From assembly GCA_027024445.1 (NCBI GenBank), contig JALVSJ010000274.1, positions 1-38,066 of the forward strand: a stretch of 38,066 nt of DNA, written 5' to 3'. Of this stretch, positions 1-6,457 are shown piece by piece (the first letter of the stretch is position 1; every line of letters begins with the position of its first letter). Source of the stretch: Desulfobacterales bacterium. GTDB lineage: Bacteria > Desulfobacterota > DSM-4660 > Desulfatiglandales > Desulfatiglandaceae. The notes beneath the pieces were generated by a model. That model saw nothing but the letters and a program-made list of their open reading frames with translations, was not told where the DNA came from and searched no databases. A program made the translations under genes and the position numbers.

Positions 1-3
1 CGA

Positions 4-404
4 GTTGCAGAGATTGTCCCGAGGAAGAGGGAACTGAAAGAGAACAAAATGACTTATTCAGCGAATAAGTTAAGCGGTTGCAGAGATTGTCCCGAGGAAG
101 AGGGAACTGAAAGGTACAGTGTTTCCACCATACCTGAGTGTTGGAGTTGTTGCAGAGATTGTCCCGAGGAAGAGGGAACTGAAAGCCACCTGCTTTTGCC
201 CTTGGTTATACAGTCCCAGCAGTTGCAGAGATTGTCCCGAGGAAGAGGGAACTGAAAGTTGGCCTTTTGGTTGTATGACATAGAGGGCCACAAGGTTGCA
301 GAGATTGTCCCGAGGAAGAGGGAACTGAAAGCCTGGTGGAGCCAATATGGGCGCTCGATGATGAGGTGTTGCAGAGATTGTCCCGAGGAAGAGGGAACTG
401 AAAG
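4..404 (+). CRISPR. CRISPR array, distal part: 6 identical 37-bp repeats, 5 spacers
   Basis: Six identical 37-bp repeats lie at 4-40, 77-113, 149-185, 222-258, 295-331 and 368-404. Each begins GTTGCAGAGATTG and ends GGAACTGAAAG. They are separated by unique spacers of 36, 35, 36, 36 and 36 bp. The CCC and GGG tracts in the middle of the repeat can form a short imperfect stem. The GAACTGAAAG end resembles the GAAAC/GAAAG 3' handle of many type I and III repeats, so transcription is probably left to right and the leader lies off the left edge. No cas gene is visible, so the subtype cannot be assigned. The last repeat is not degenerate, which is unusual for the old end of an array. Confidence 0.97.
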
Positions 405-426
405 TTAGGCATAGCTTAAGGAAGAG

Positions 427-454
427 GGGGACGTCCTTAAATAACTAAATAACT
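427..454 (+). repeat. Left 28-bp inverted repeat of RAYT element
   Basis: It matches the reverse complement of 1485-1512 at all 28 positions. It overlaps a possible upstream TTG start of the transposase frame at 454, which is one reason to prefer the ATG at 490. Confidence 0.9.
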
Positions 455-489
455 TGCCTTTGATGCGGGGCTTTGATATACATGCCACC

Positions 490-1494
490 ATGCCCAGACG
501 AGCACGCCTTGATGCCCCCGGTGTTCTGCACCACGTGATCATCCGGGGGATAGAACGAAGAAGAATCTTCCGTACTAACAAGGATAGGGAGGATTTCCTC
601 GCCCGCTTGGAGGATCTTATCCCTGATACCCGGGCGTGCTGCTACGCATGGGCATTGATGCCAAACCACGCCCATTTCTTGCTGAGAACAGGCACGGTAC
701 CGCTGGCCACCTTGATGCGAAAGCTCTTGACCGGCTATGCGGTAAGCTTTAACCGCAGATACCGCCGCCACGGTCCCCTTTTCCAGAACCGATATAAGTC
801 CATTGTGTGCCAAGAAGATGCGTATTTTTCTGAACTGGTCCGCTATATTCACCTAAATCCTGTGAGGGCTGGGATGGTGGGCACTCTTTCTGAGCTTAAT
901 GGATACCCCTACACCGGACACAGTGCTATAGTTGGGCGACTCAAGAGATCTTGGCAAGATGTGGACTATGTGCTGGGGTATTTTGGCAAGAGGAGGACAG
1001 GGGCTATCAAGCAATATCTGTTGTATATTGAGAAAGGAATGGGGCAGGGGCGAAGACCCGAGCTGGTGGGTGGTGGTTTGATCAGGAGCCTAGGAGGATG
1101 GGAAGAGGTAAAGAAGAAAAGGGGGCGTGAACGTGTCAAAGGAGACGAGAGGATCCTGGGAGACAGTGGGTTTGTGCTGGAGGTATTACGCGAGGCCGAG
1201 GAGGGTTTCACGAGACGCTACCATTTGAAAAGCAAGGGGTATGACCTGGATTGGCTGGAGGAAAGGGTGTGCGAGGTGTGCGGGATTGGTCCTGGAAAGA
1301 TCTCCTCTGGTAGCAGGGAGAGGGCCAAGGCCGAGGCAAGGGCCCTTTACTGCTATTGGGCGTCACGGGAACTCGGGTATTCTCTGACTGATATTGCGAA
1401 GCGGGTTGGGATGAGCGTGCCGGGAGTGGGGTATGCGGTGAGAAGGGGAGAGAAGTTGGCAGACAGCAGAGGGTTAGACGTAGGAGTTATTTAG
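490..1494 (+). CDS. REP-associated (RAYT) Y1-type transposase
   Basis: This is a 334-aa HUH single-strand transposase of the IS200-like Y1_Tnp family. The protein opens MPRRARLDAPGVLHHVIIRG, as RAYT proteins typically do, so I chose the ATG at 490 over an in-frame TTG at 454 that lies inside the inverted repeat. The HUH metal site is MPNHAHFLL (H60 and H62) and the likely nucleophilic tyrosine is in RYIHLNPVRAG (about Y119). The C-terminal part (about 230-334) carries a DnaA-C-like helix-turn-helix (YSLTDIAKRVGMS), a frequent appendage in this subfamily. The frame is intact. The stop codon at 1492-1494 lies inside the right inverted repeat. There is no clear ribosome-binding site, consistent with poor expression. 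Confidence 0.92.
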   Translation: MPRRARLDAPGVLHHVIIRGIERRRIFRTNKDREDFLARLEDLIPDTRACCYAWALMPNHAHFLLRTGTVPLATLMRKLLTGYAVSFNRRYRRHGPLFQNRYKSIVCQEDAYFSELVRYIHLNPVRAGMVGTLSELNGYPYTGHSAIVGRLKRSWQDVDYVLGYFGKRRTGAIKQYLLYIEKGMGQGRRPELVGGGLIRSLGGWEEVKKKRGRERVKGDERILGDSGFVLEVLREAEEGFTRRYHLKSKGYDLDWLEERVCEVCGIGPGKISSGSRERAKAEARALYCYWASRELGYSLTDIAKRVGMSVPGVGYAVRRGEKLADSRGLDVGVI

Positions 1495-1512
1495 TTATTT
1501 AAGGACGTCCCC
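1485..1512 (-). repeat. Right 28-bp inverted repeat of RAYT element
   Basis: This is the perfect reverse complement of 427-454. It contains the last codons and TAG stop of the transposase gene, so element end and gene end are physically merged. Confidence 0.9.
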
Positions 1513-1536
1513 ACTTTGTAAAGGGATTACGGATAG

Positions 1537-1824
1537 ATGAGACCGGGTAATGCAAGGAAAATTTTTGACCCATCCCTTTTTTGGGACGCCGAGGACATTG
1601 ATCTTGATAAACATGCGGGATATGTGATTTCAAGGGTGCTTGACTTTGGAAACGAGCAGGACGTAAAAGCGATACTGGAAATTTATGGGAAAGAGGAAAT
1701 AATCAGAGTTATAAAGTCCAGAAAAGGACTGCTCCCCAAAACCGGAAAGTATTGGGCTATCAAATTTAACATCCCTGTGAGAGAGGTTGCATGTTTGAAG
1801 AAGTATTATCAGAAAAAGCAGTAG
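1537..1824 (+). CDS. DUF6922-like antitoxin-type protein of AbiEii pair
   Basis: This 95-aa protein has a FWD-x-aromatic N-terminal segment, a central helical part (FGNEQDVKAILEIYGKEEII) and a LPKTGKYWA-IKFNIPVREV segment. The pattern matches what I recall of DUF6922 proteins, which usually sit directly upstream of AbiEii-type nucleotidyltransferases. Its 3' end overlaps the next gene by 34 nt, which suggests translational coupling and co-regulation. By analogy it would neutralise or autoregulate the toxin. There is no direct sequence evidence of DNA binding. The pair lies just beyond the RAYT element and CRISPR array, so the left end of the window reads as a small defence/mobile island. Confidence 0.75.
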   Translation: MRPGNARKIFDPSLFWDAEDIDLDKHAGYVISRVLDFGNEQDVKAILEIYGKEEIIRVIKSRKGLLPKTGKYWAIKFNIPVREVACLKKYYQKKQ

Positions 1825-2423
1825 CGGCCCTTCATATTCTAGCCCCGAAATTAAACAATTTCTATCTTGCGGGGGGTACTGGCCTCGCTCTTCATTTGGG
1901 ACATAGACGTTCGGAGGATCTGGACTTTTTTTCTGACAAGAATTTTAACCCTGAGGCGCTCCTGGCAACTATACCTTGCGAGAAAAAGATATTCATTGAG
2001 GCAGGGACGGTTCATTGTCTTGTAAATGGTATCCGCGTCTCCTTGTTATATTATGAGCCGGCACTGGTGTATCCACCTGTTCAATGGCATGGTATTCTGA
2101 TATCTGATATCAGGGACATTGCAGCTGAAAAGATCAAGACCATCTCTCAACGTGGGGCTAAGAAGGATTTTATTGATCTATATGCGATCTTGAAAATCAA
2201 ATATTCCATATCGCAAGTGTGCAGCTTTTTTCAGCAGAGATTTAGCCGATCGGATATCAATTTATACCATATCTTGAAAAGCCTTGTGTTCTTTGAAGAC
2301 GCTGAACAGGATCCTACTCCGCCAATGCTGCTACAGGGGGAGGACTGGGAGTGGGAGACGATAAAAAATTTCTTTGTGCAGAAAATTGAGTTGTTTGAAC
2401 GGGCATTTGGTCAAGATTTTTAG
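1791..2423 (+). CDS. AbiEii/AbiGii-type nucleotidyltransferase toxin
   Basis: This is a 210-aa protein of the nucleotidyltransferase AbiEii/AbiGii family, whose characterised members act as toxins in type IV toxin-antitoxin or abortive-infection systems by nucleotidyl transfer. The catalytic signature is LAGGTGLALHLGHRRSEDLD (residues 26-45), giving the GG...DLD metal-binding motif, followed by FFS. A second conserved segment is ISDIRDIAAEKIKTISQRGAKKDFIDLY, where the K and D residues are typical. The ATG at 1791 is preceded by GAGAGG. It overlaps the preceding antitoxin-like gene by 34 nt. Length is at the short end for the family and the gene looks intact. Confidence 0.88.
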   Translation: MFEEVLSEKAVAALHILAPKLNNFYLAGGTGLALHLGHRRSEDLDFFSDKNFNPEALLATIPCEKKIFIEAGTVHCLVNGIRVSLLYYEPALVYPPVQWHGILISDIRDIAAEKIKTISQRGAKKDFIDLYAILKIKYSISQVCSFFQQRFSRSDINLYHILKSLVFFEDAEQDPTPPMLLQGEDWEWETIKNFFVQKIELFERAFGQDF

Positions 2424-2457
2424 GGATGGGCGATAGTTGGATGCAAAGGAGTGAATA

Positions 2458-3489
2458 ATGGTTCCCACCATAAAATGGCAGGGCTCACAGGTCTGGATGA
2501 TAGATCAGAGGAGGCTGCCCAGCAAGGTACAGTGGTATGTGTGCAGTAGTTGCTCAGATGTTATCCGTGCAATCAGGACCATGGTGATCAGGGGGGCTCC
2601 TGCCATCGGTATTGCCGCGGCTATGGGCCTGGCTTTAGGAGCTAGAGCCATTAGGGCGAGGTCATATGAGACGTTCCGAGCTCAGTTCCTGAAGCTCGCT
2701 GAGAAGATGTCCCAGGCTCGGCCCACTGCAGTAAATCTTGTGTGGGCGGTGGAGAGGATGAAGGCCATGGTGGAGTCCCTTGCCGATAGCCCTGTGGAGC
2801 AAATCAAAGAGGCCCTGCGGTTGGAGTCTCAGAGAATCCTGGATGAAGACATTGAATGTAACCGCAGGATTGGTCGATTTGGTGAGGCCCTGGTCCCAAA
2901 GAAAGCAACCATCCTGACCCATTGTAATGCAGGCGCCCTTGCCACCGGGGGCTATGGCACAGCCCTGGGTGTTATCCGAGCGGCGCACGAAAAGGGTAAG
3001 AAGATAGAGGTCATGGCTGATGAGACGAGGCCCTGGCTACAGGGGCTGAGGCTCACCAGCTTCGAGCTTATGGAAGATAAAATCCCTGTAACAGTGATTG
3101 TGGACAACGCTGCGGGTTCCTTGATGAGGCAGGGACGCATTGATCTCGTGATTACTGGGGCTGACAGGATCGCTGCAAACGGAGACGTGGCTAACAAGAT
3201 AGGAACTTACCAGGTGGCGGTGCTGGCAAAAGCAAACGGCATCCCTTTTTACGTGGCCGCCCCCACCTCTACCATAGACCTGAGCCTGCGATCCGGTGAT
3301 GAGATCCCGGTGGAACATAGGCCTGCAGAAGAGATTTACCGCATCGGAAGGCGCCTTTTTGGTCCCCGTGGGGTTAAGGCCATAAATCCCGTCTTTGACA
3401 TAACACCGTCCAAATATGTAACCGCAATTATAACGGAAAAGGGTGTGGTCCGTCCTCCTTTTCGCCGCAATCTTGCCAAGCTGTTCTAG
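2458..3489 (+). CDS. mtnA: S-methyl-5-thioribose-1-phosphate isomerase
   Basis: This 343-aa cytosolic enzyme of methionine salvage converts methylthioribose-1-phosphate to methylthioribulose-1-phosphate. The sequence shows RGAPAIGIAAAMG (45-57), the catalytic cysteine in THCNAGALATGGYG (C156), the second catalytic residue in ITGADRIAANGDVANKIGTY (D236), and a C-terminal NPVFDITP segment. This is full family length. AGGAG lies 8 nt before the ATG. The next gene downstream is a SAM decarboxylase. Spermidine synthesis from decarboxylated SAM releases methylthioadenosine, which feeds the mtn pathway, so the adjacency makes metabolic sense although speH has its own promoter. Confidence 0.97.
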   Translation: MVPTIKWQGSQVWMIDQRRLPSKVQWYVCSSCSDVIRAIRTMVIRGAPAIGIAAAMGLALGARAIRARSYETFRAQFLKLAEKMSQARPTAVNLVWAVERMKAMVESLADSPVEQIKEALRLESQRILDEDIECNRRIGRFGEALVPKKATILTHCNAGALATGGYGTALGVIRAAHEKGKKIEVMADETRPWLQGLRLTSFELMEDKIPVTVIVDNAAGSLMRQGRIDLVITGADRIAANGDVANKIGTYQVAVLAKANGIPFYVAAPTSTIDLSLRSGDEIPVEHRPAEEIYRIGRRLFGPRGVKAINPVFDITPSKYVTAIITEKGVVRPPFRRNLAKLF

Positions 3490-3563
3490 TCTCTTTCATT
3501 GTCGTTTTTGTGGAATCAGTCCTCAAAAATCAGCCTCGAACTTTACGTGGGCTAGCAATTCTC

Positions 3564-3592
3564 TTGACTGTGTGAACTAAATGGAATATAAA
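3564..3592 (+). promoter_or_regulatory. Sigma-70 type promoter for SAM decarboxylase
   Basis: TTGACT (3564-3569) and TATAAA (3587-3592) are separated by exactly 17 bp, close to consensus. Transcription would begin near 3599, giving a leader of about 110 nt before the TTG start at 3713. Confidence 0.72.
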
Positions 3593-3606
3593 TTGCGCTT
3601 TGTGTG

Positions 3607-3674
3607 AGCCTGAATTTCCACAAGGCTGTTCGCCCCGAGCGGACGGCAATCCAGCGAAGGGAGTTGGGAACTTC
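3607..3674 (+). other. Possible structured leader of the SAM decarboxylase mRNA
   Basis: Three short hairpins can be drawn: AGCCT/AGGCT (3607-3611 with 3623-3627), GTTCGC/GCGGAC (3628-3633 with 3639-3644, including one G-T pair), and AGTT-GGG-AACT (3662-3672). The last competes with GAAG/CTTC (3656-3659 with 3671-3674). The leader precedes a weak GAGAGCGGG site and a TTG start, a context in which translation is easily controlled. I do not recognise a known SAM, SAH or guanidine riboswitch class. It may simply be an unstructured leader. Confidence 0.3.
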
Positions 3675-3712
3675 AAGGCGTAAACTATCATATAGAAAGT
3701 GAGAGCGGGAAA

Positions 3713-4102
3713 TTGAACGCCCTACTGGACCTTGTTCTCATCGATCTATATGAGTGCGACCGTCAAAGGCTTGTGGATGCGGAACTGATCAGGCAGGGCA
3801 TGCTGGAGGCGGCAGAACTCATGGGAGCAGAGGTGGTGGGTGATTCCTTTCACACCTTTGAACCATGGGGAGTGAGTGGCACTGTGACCATTGCAGAGTC
3901 ACACCTGGCCGTTCATACCTGGCCGGAATATAATTTTGCCGCCATTACCTTTGAGACATGTGGGAGACACATGGATCATGAAAAGGCCTGGGCTCATCTG
4001 ATCAGGTTTTTCCGCGCAAAAAAACCAAAGATCAGTCATCAGAAGAGAGGGTTTATGGAAGTAGCAAACACAGAGTTTGCGTACAAACAGGAAGTGGGTT
4101 GA
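3713..4102 (+). CDS. speH: S-adenosylmethionine decarboxylase proenzyme (Bacillus type)
   Basis: This 129-aa pyruvoyl enzyme (also called speD) decarboxylates SAM to supply aminopropyl groups for spermidine. The self-cleavage and catalytic region is TIAESHLAVHTWPEY, with cleavage expected at E62-S63 to create the pyruvoyl group; a GDSFHTF motif and TCG follow family spacing. An in-frame stop at 3692-3694 leaves TTG 3713 as the only sensible start, and the N-terminus LNALLDLVLIDLYECD fits the family. The usual small histidine-bearing N-terminal motif (GRHLL) is replaced by LDLVL, a mild oddity. It follows mtnA by 223 nt with its own promoter and is convergent with tilS. Confidence 0.92.
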   Translation: MNALLDLVLIDLYECDRQRLVDAELIRQGMLEAAELMGAEVVGDSFHTFEPWGVSGTVTIAESHLAVHTWPEYNFAAITFETCGRHMDHEKAWAHLIRFFRAKKPKISHQKRGFMEVANTEFAYKQEVG

Positions 4103-4183
4103 CTGACCAGTTCAGTTGGCCGTGCTTTTCCGGTTAATAATCCCTCTGAGGCCTTTTGTCGCACTTTCTTTGAGCAGCCGCTG

Positions 4184-5623
4184 TTAGCGGAGACGCTGAG
4201 GTGCGCCTAAACCCTCTTTTAGTTCCTCCACAATCCTCCCCGATACTCCTAGCTTAAGAATCTTGCGGGTAGCCTCCGTTATTTTAAACCGCTCGTCAAT
4301 TCTGAGGCCTGCAACCCAAATGATTGCTCGCCCCGAGCAGACAATGGGGATTCGCTTGCGGAGTTCCAAGGGGATCTTCTGGTCTACGAAAAGGTCGTGT
4401 ACCTTTTTAGTCCCCTTCATTCCAAGAGGGACGAATCTGTCCCCTGGCTTGTAAGGTCGAACTGTCAACGGAAAATCAATCTTGCCTCTGTCAAGTAACG
4501 CAACCCAGGGCGAATGGTCAAAGCGGCCTTTTAGGGATTGCACAAGTTCTGAAATTTCGATCCTGCTATGAATGTCCTCCAGTTCGTAGACACCAGTACC
4601 GGAAATTGTGTAAGAATACCCCTTCGGGCCGGAAGTATCCCGGGGAGCAACGATAATCCAATCGTATCTCTTCTTCACCGCCAGACTGCCCGGTAAATGT
4701 ATTTCCCCCTGGGGTTTGCCAGTGGACAAGAGCCCTAAGGCAAGTTCAATGTGGTCCCACGAGATTCTGCGAAGGCCCGAGCCCGCCATCTTGATGGCAC
4801 ACCTCAGAACCCTTCTCTGCAACGCTTTAGGGAGGTCAGAGAATTGGGAAATGGGAATGCCGACGTGGTGTTCCTGGGGTTGCGAACCATGAGTCAGTAG
4901 CCACTTCTCTGCCTCTATGTTCAGATAACTTTCATCTGCCCTGATTATTTCCGCAGTTTTGGCCAGTATTTCAAGGATTCTGGGCTGGTACGTCTTTAGA
5001 AGCGGAAGCAACTCCAGTCTGATCCTGTTTCGCATATACCTGGGATTCACGTTGGAGCTATCCTCTACCCACTTAAGACCCTTTTGTGCCAGATAGGCCT
5101 CTATCTCTTCCCTGGATACATGAATCAACGGTCTTATAATCAGCCCATCGCGAACAGGCGGTATGGCGCCAAGCCCCTGGGTACCACTTCCCCGCAACAG
5201 CCTCATCAGGACCGTTTCGGCCTGATCGTTCAACTGGTGACCCAAGGCTATTTTCTGAGCTTTTACTTTACCTTGTATTTCCTCCAGGAACCTGTATCTG
5301 TGCTCTCTGGCCTTCTCTTCCAGGGATCCTCCACTGCGTGCTAGGTCTTCAGACGCCCTTCCAATCTTGAACTCAAGTCCATATGAGGAAGCGAGCTGGC
5401 ATACAAATTCTGTTTCCTTTTCGTCTTCACCGGGCCTCAGGCCATGGTCAAAATGGGCAACTATCAGATCAATCTGAAATTCATCTCGTAAATCACTGAG
5501 CACATCCAGCAGGCAAACAGAGTCAGGACCCCCTGAGACAGCTACTACAACTCTATCCCCGGGCCGCAACATATCATAGGCCTTGATAGTCCCTCTCACC
5601 TTTTCCAGTAGACTGCTCACCAT
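4184..5623 (-). CDS. tilS: tRNA(Ile)-lysidine synthetase
   Basis: This 479-aa ATP-dependent enzyme attaches lysine to C34 of the CAU-anticodon tRNA-Ile, changing its decoding to AUA. The PP-loop SGGPDS is at residues 30-35, followed by HFDHGLRPGEDEKE and a GHQLNDQAETVLMRLLRGSG stretch, all diagnostic. The C-terminal half has the TilS substrate-binding and C-terminal domains (RPYKPGDRFVPLGMKGTKKVHDLFVDQKIP). Length is normal. It is on the same strand as, and about 100 nt downstream of, the hypothetical gene ending at 5725, so they may be co-transcribed. The intervening gap holds a hairpin and heptamer repeats. Confidence 0.96.
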   Translation of the reverse strand: MVSSLLEKVRGTIKAYDMLRPGDRVVVAVSGGPDSVCLLDVLSDLRDEFQIDLIVAHFDHGLRPGEDEKETEFVCQLASSYGLEFKIGRASEDLARSGGSLEEKAREHRYRFLEEIQGKVKAQKIALGHQLNDQAETVLMRLLRGSGTQGLGAIPPVRDGLIIRPLIHVSREEIEAYLAQKGLKWVEDSSNVNPRYMRNRIRLELLPLLKTYQPRILEILAKTAEIIRADESYLNIEAEKWLLTHGSQPQEHHVGIPISQFSDLPKALQRRVLRCAIKMAGSGLRRISWDHIELALGLLSTGKPQGEIHLPGSLAVKKRYDWIIVAPRDTSGPKGYSYTISGTGVYELEDIHSRIEISELVQSLKGRFDHSPWVALLDRGKIDFPLTVRPYKPGDRFVPLGMKGTKKVHDLFVDQKIPLELRKRIPIVCSGRAIIWVAGLRIDERFKITEATRKILKLGVSGRIVEELKEGLGAPQRLR

Positions 5624-5666
5624 ACCGTTGACCTGAACATATTGGATCTAGGCTTTTATTCCTCTT

Positions 5667-5717
5667 TCTCCTGAGTCCTAACTTCTGACTCCTGCCTCCT
5701 GAGCCGCCTGCGGCGGC
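5667..5717. repeat. Degenerate heptamer repeat plus GC hairpin between two minus-strand genes
   Basis: Read on the minus strand, 5701-5667 is five consecutive 7-mers: CAGGAGG, CAGGAGT, CAGAAGT, TAGGACT, CAGGAGA. Beside them is a GC-rich hairpin GCCGCC-TGC-GGCGGC (5703-5717), and another GGAGTTA-like unit lies beyond it. No T-tract follows on either strand, so this is not an obvious terminator. It resembles intergenic simple-repeat clutter rather than coding sequence. Confidence 0.6.
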
Positions 5718-5724
5718 CAAGCTC

Positions 5725-6315
5725 CTAACTCCCTTCCAACATAATACCACGAAAAAAGCCAGATTTGCTCGCCATGATGTCCTCTTTCATTTTAAGGACA
5801 TACTGGGGCCTGATCCCATCGCGCCACCTGGGGTAACCTCCCAGCCATACGTATCTAACCAGTTCGAAAAACCGCTCCCGGGTAAACTCATACTCCTCTA
5901 TCATTACATTGCCCCGACCATTAGCCGCAACAAAGTCAATGAGTTCCCTTGAGCCAAATTTCTCGATGATTTCCTCCACTACAGCCCTGTTACGCTGTCC
6001 TTCAGGGTCCTGTTTGAATGCCTCAGGAAGCCTGGGGAAAGGGAAGACCCTGTATACCTCTCCAATAAAACCAGTGTAACGAATCCCGTGGATCGCCCCC
6101 ATTAGATCTCCGATCTTTTCCCGATCCTTGATATTATACCCTTCCAGTTGTGATGAGAATTGCTCGGGTGTCTCTGATCTGGCAAGTTCAGACACAAGGG
6201 CACAAAATTCCGGGGCGAAAAAGAAGTAGTGTTCCAGGACAAGCATGTCCGTGTCGATGTTAAAGAAACCAAAGGCCACCTCGCCGTGGCTCGCCGATTC
6301 AAAAGCTAAAGGCAT
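5725..6315 (-). CDS. Conserved hypothetical protein beside MoxR/VWA pair
   Basis: This is a 196-aa soluble protein of unknown function. The open frame extends to 6666, but that extension is antisense to the MoxR gene. I chose the ATG at 6315 because GAGGGGG sits 6-7 nt before it and the protein then starts sensibly (MPLAFESASHGEVAFGFFNI). No signal peptide or membrane segment is present. The sequence is acidic with aromatic stretches (EHYFFFAPEFC) and a C-terminal YPRWRDGIRPQYVLKMKED segment. It is divergent from the MoxR/VWA genes and may be a client, adaptor or regulator of that module; this is inferred from position only. Confidence 0.7.
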   Translation of the reverse strand: MPLAFESASHGEVAFGFFNIDTDMLVLEHYFFFAPEFCALVSELARSETPEQFSSQLEGYNIKDREKIGDLMGAIHGIRYTGFIGEVYRVFPFPRLPEAFKQDPEGQRNRAVVEEIIEKFGSRELIDFVAANGRGNVMIEEYEFTRERFFELVRYVWLGGYPRWRDGIRPQYVLKMKEDIMASKSGFFRGIMLEGS

Positions 6316-6331
6316 GATTTCCCCCTCTTTC

Positions 6332-6360
6332 TTGACATTATTGACCCAAAACAATAGGTT
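6332..6360 (+). promoter_or_regulatory. Sigma-70 type promoter for moxR-VWA genes
   Basis: TTGACA (6332-6337), a 17-bp spacer and TAGGTT (6355-6360). The -35 hexamer is perfect and the -10 weak. It lies in the 142-bp divergent gap and would give a leader of about 90 nt before the ATG at 6458. Confidence 0.5.
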
Positions 6361-6457
6361 GATTCCTCTGCGGAGATGATTAACATATTTTTTTGTAGGA
6401 ATCACGCGAGAGAACATGATGTGGAAGAGGATATCATCGAGATCAAGGAGTAAACAA

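Larger units (their letters stand above)
427..1512 (+). mobile_element. RAYT-type element: Y1 transposase between 28-bp inverted repeats
   Basis: A perfect 28-bp inverted repeat bounds this unit (427-454 and 1485-1512). It starts GGGGACGTCCTTAA and continues with AT-rich AACTAAAT sequence; the outer part contains the palindrome GGACGTCC. The single gene inside is an IS200-like Y1 transposase of the REP-associated family. Classical IS200/IS605 ends are subterminal hairpins rather than long terminal inverted repeats, so this looks like a RAYT with flanking repeats. The element begins 22 bp after the last CRISPR repeat. No target duplication was recognised. Confidence 0.8.

Noticed and set aside
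49-412. Several open frames on both strands across the CRISPR array
   Set aside because: They translate the repeat unit over and over (for example CRDCPEEEGTE) and have no ribosome-binding sites; they arise from repeat length and are not genes.
419-429. GGAAGAGGG just before the RAYT element, matching part of the CRISPR repeat
   Set aside because: A repeat aligned to this match would have to start inside the last true repeat, so it is not a seventh degenerate repeat; chance similarity.
445-852. 135-aa minus-strand frame opposite the transposase
   Set aside because: Antisense shadow of the well-supported RAYT gene, with no family resemblance or ribosome-binding site.
4178-4190. CCGCT-GTT-AGCGG stem at the tilS stop as a bidirectional terminator
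   Set aside because: Only 5 bp, overlaps the coding end and lacks a T-tract on either strand.
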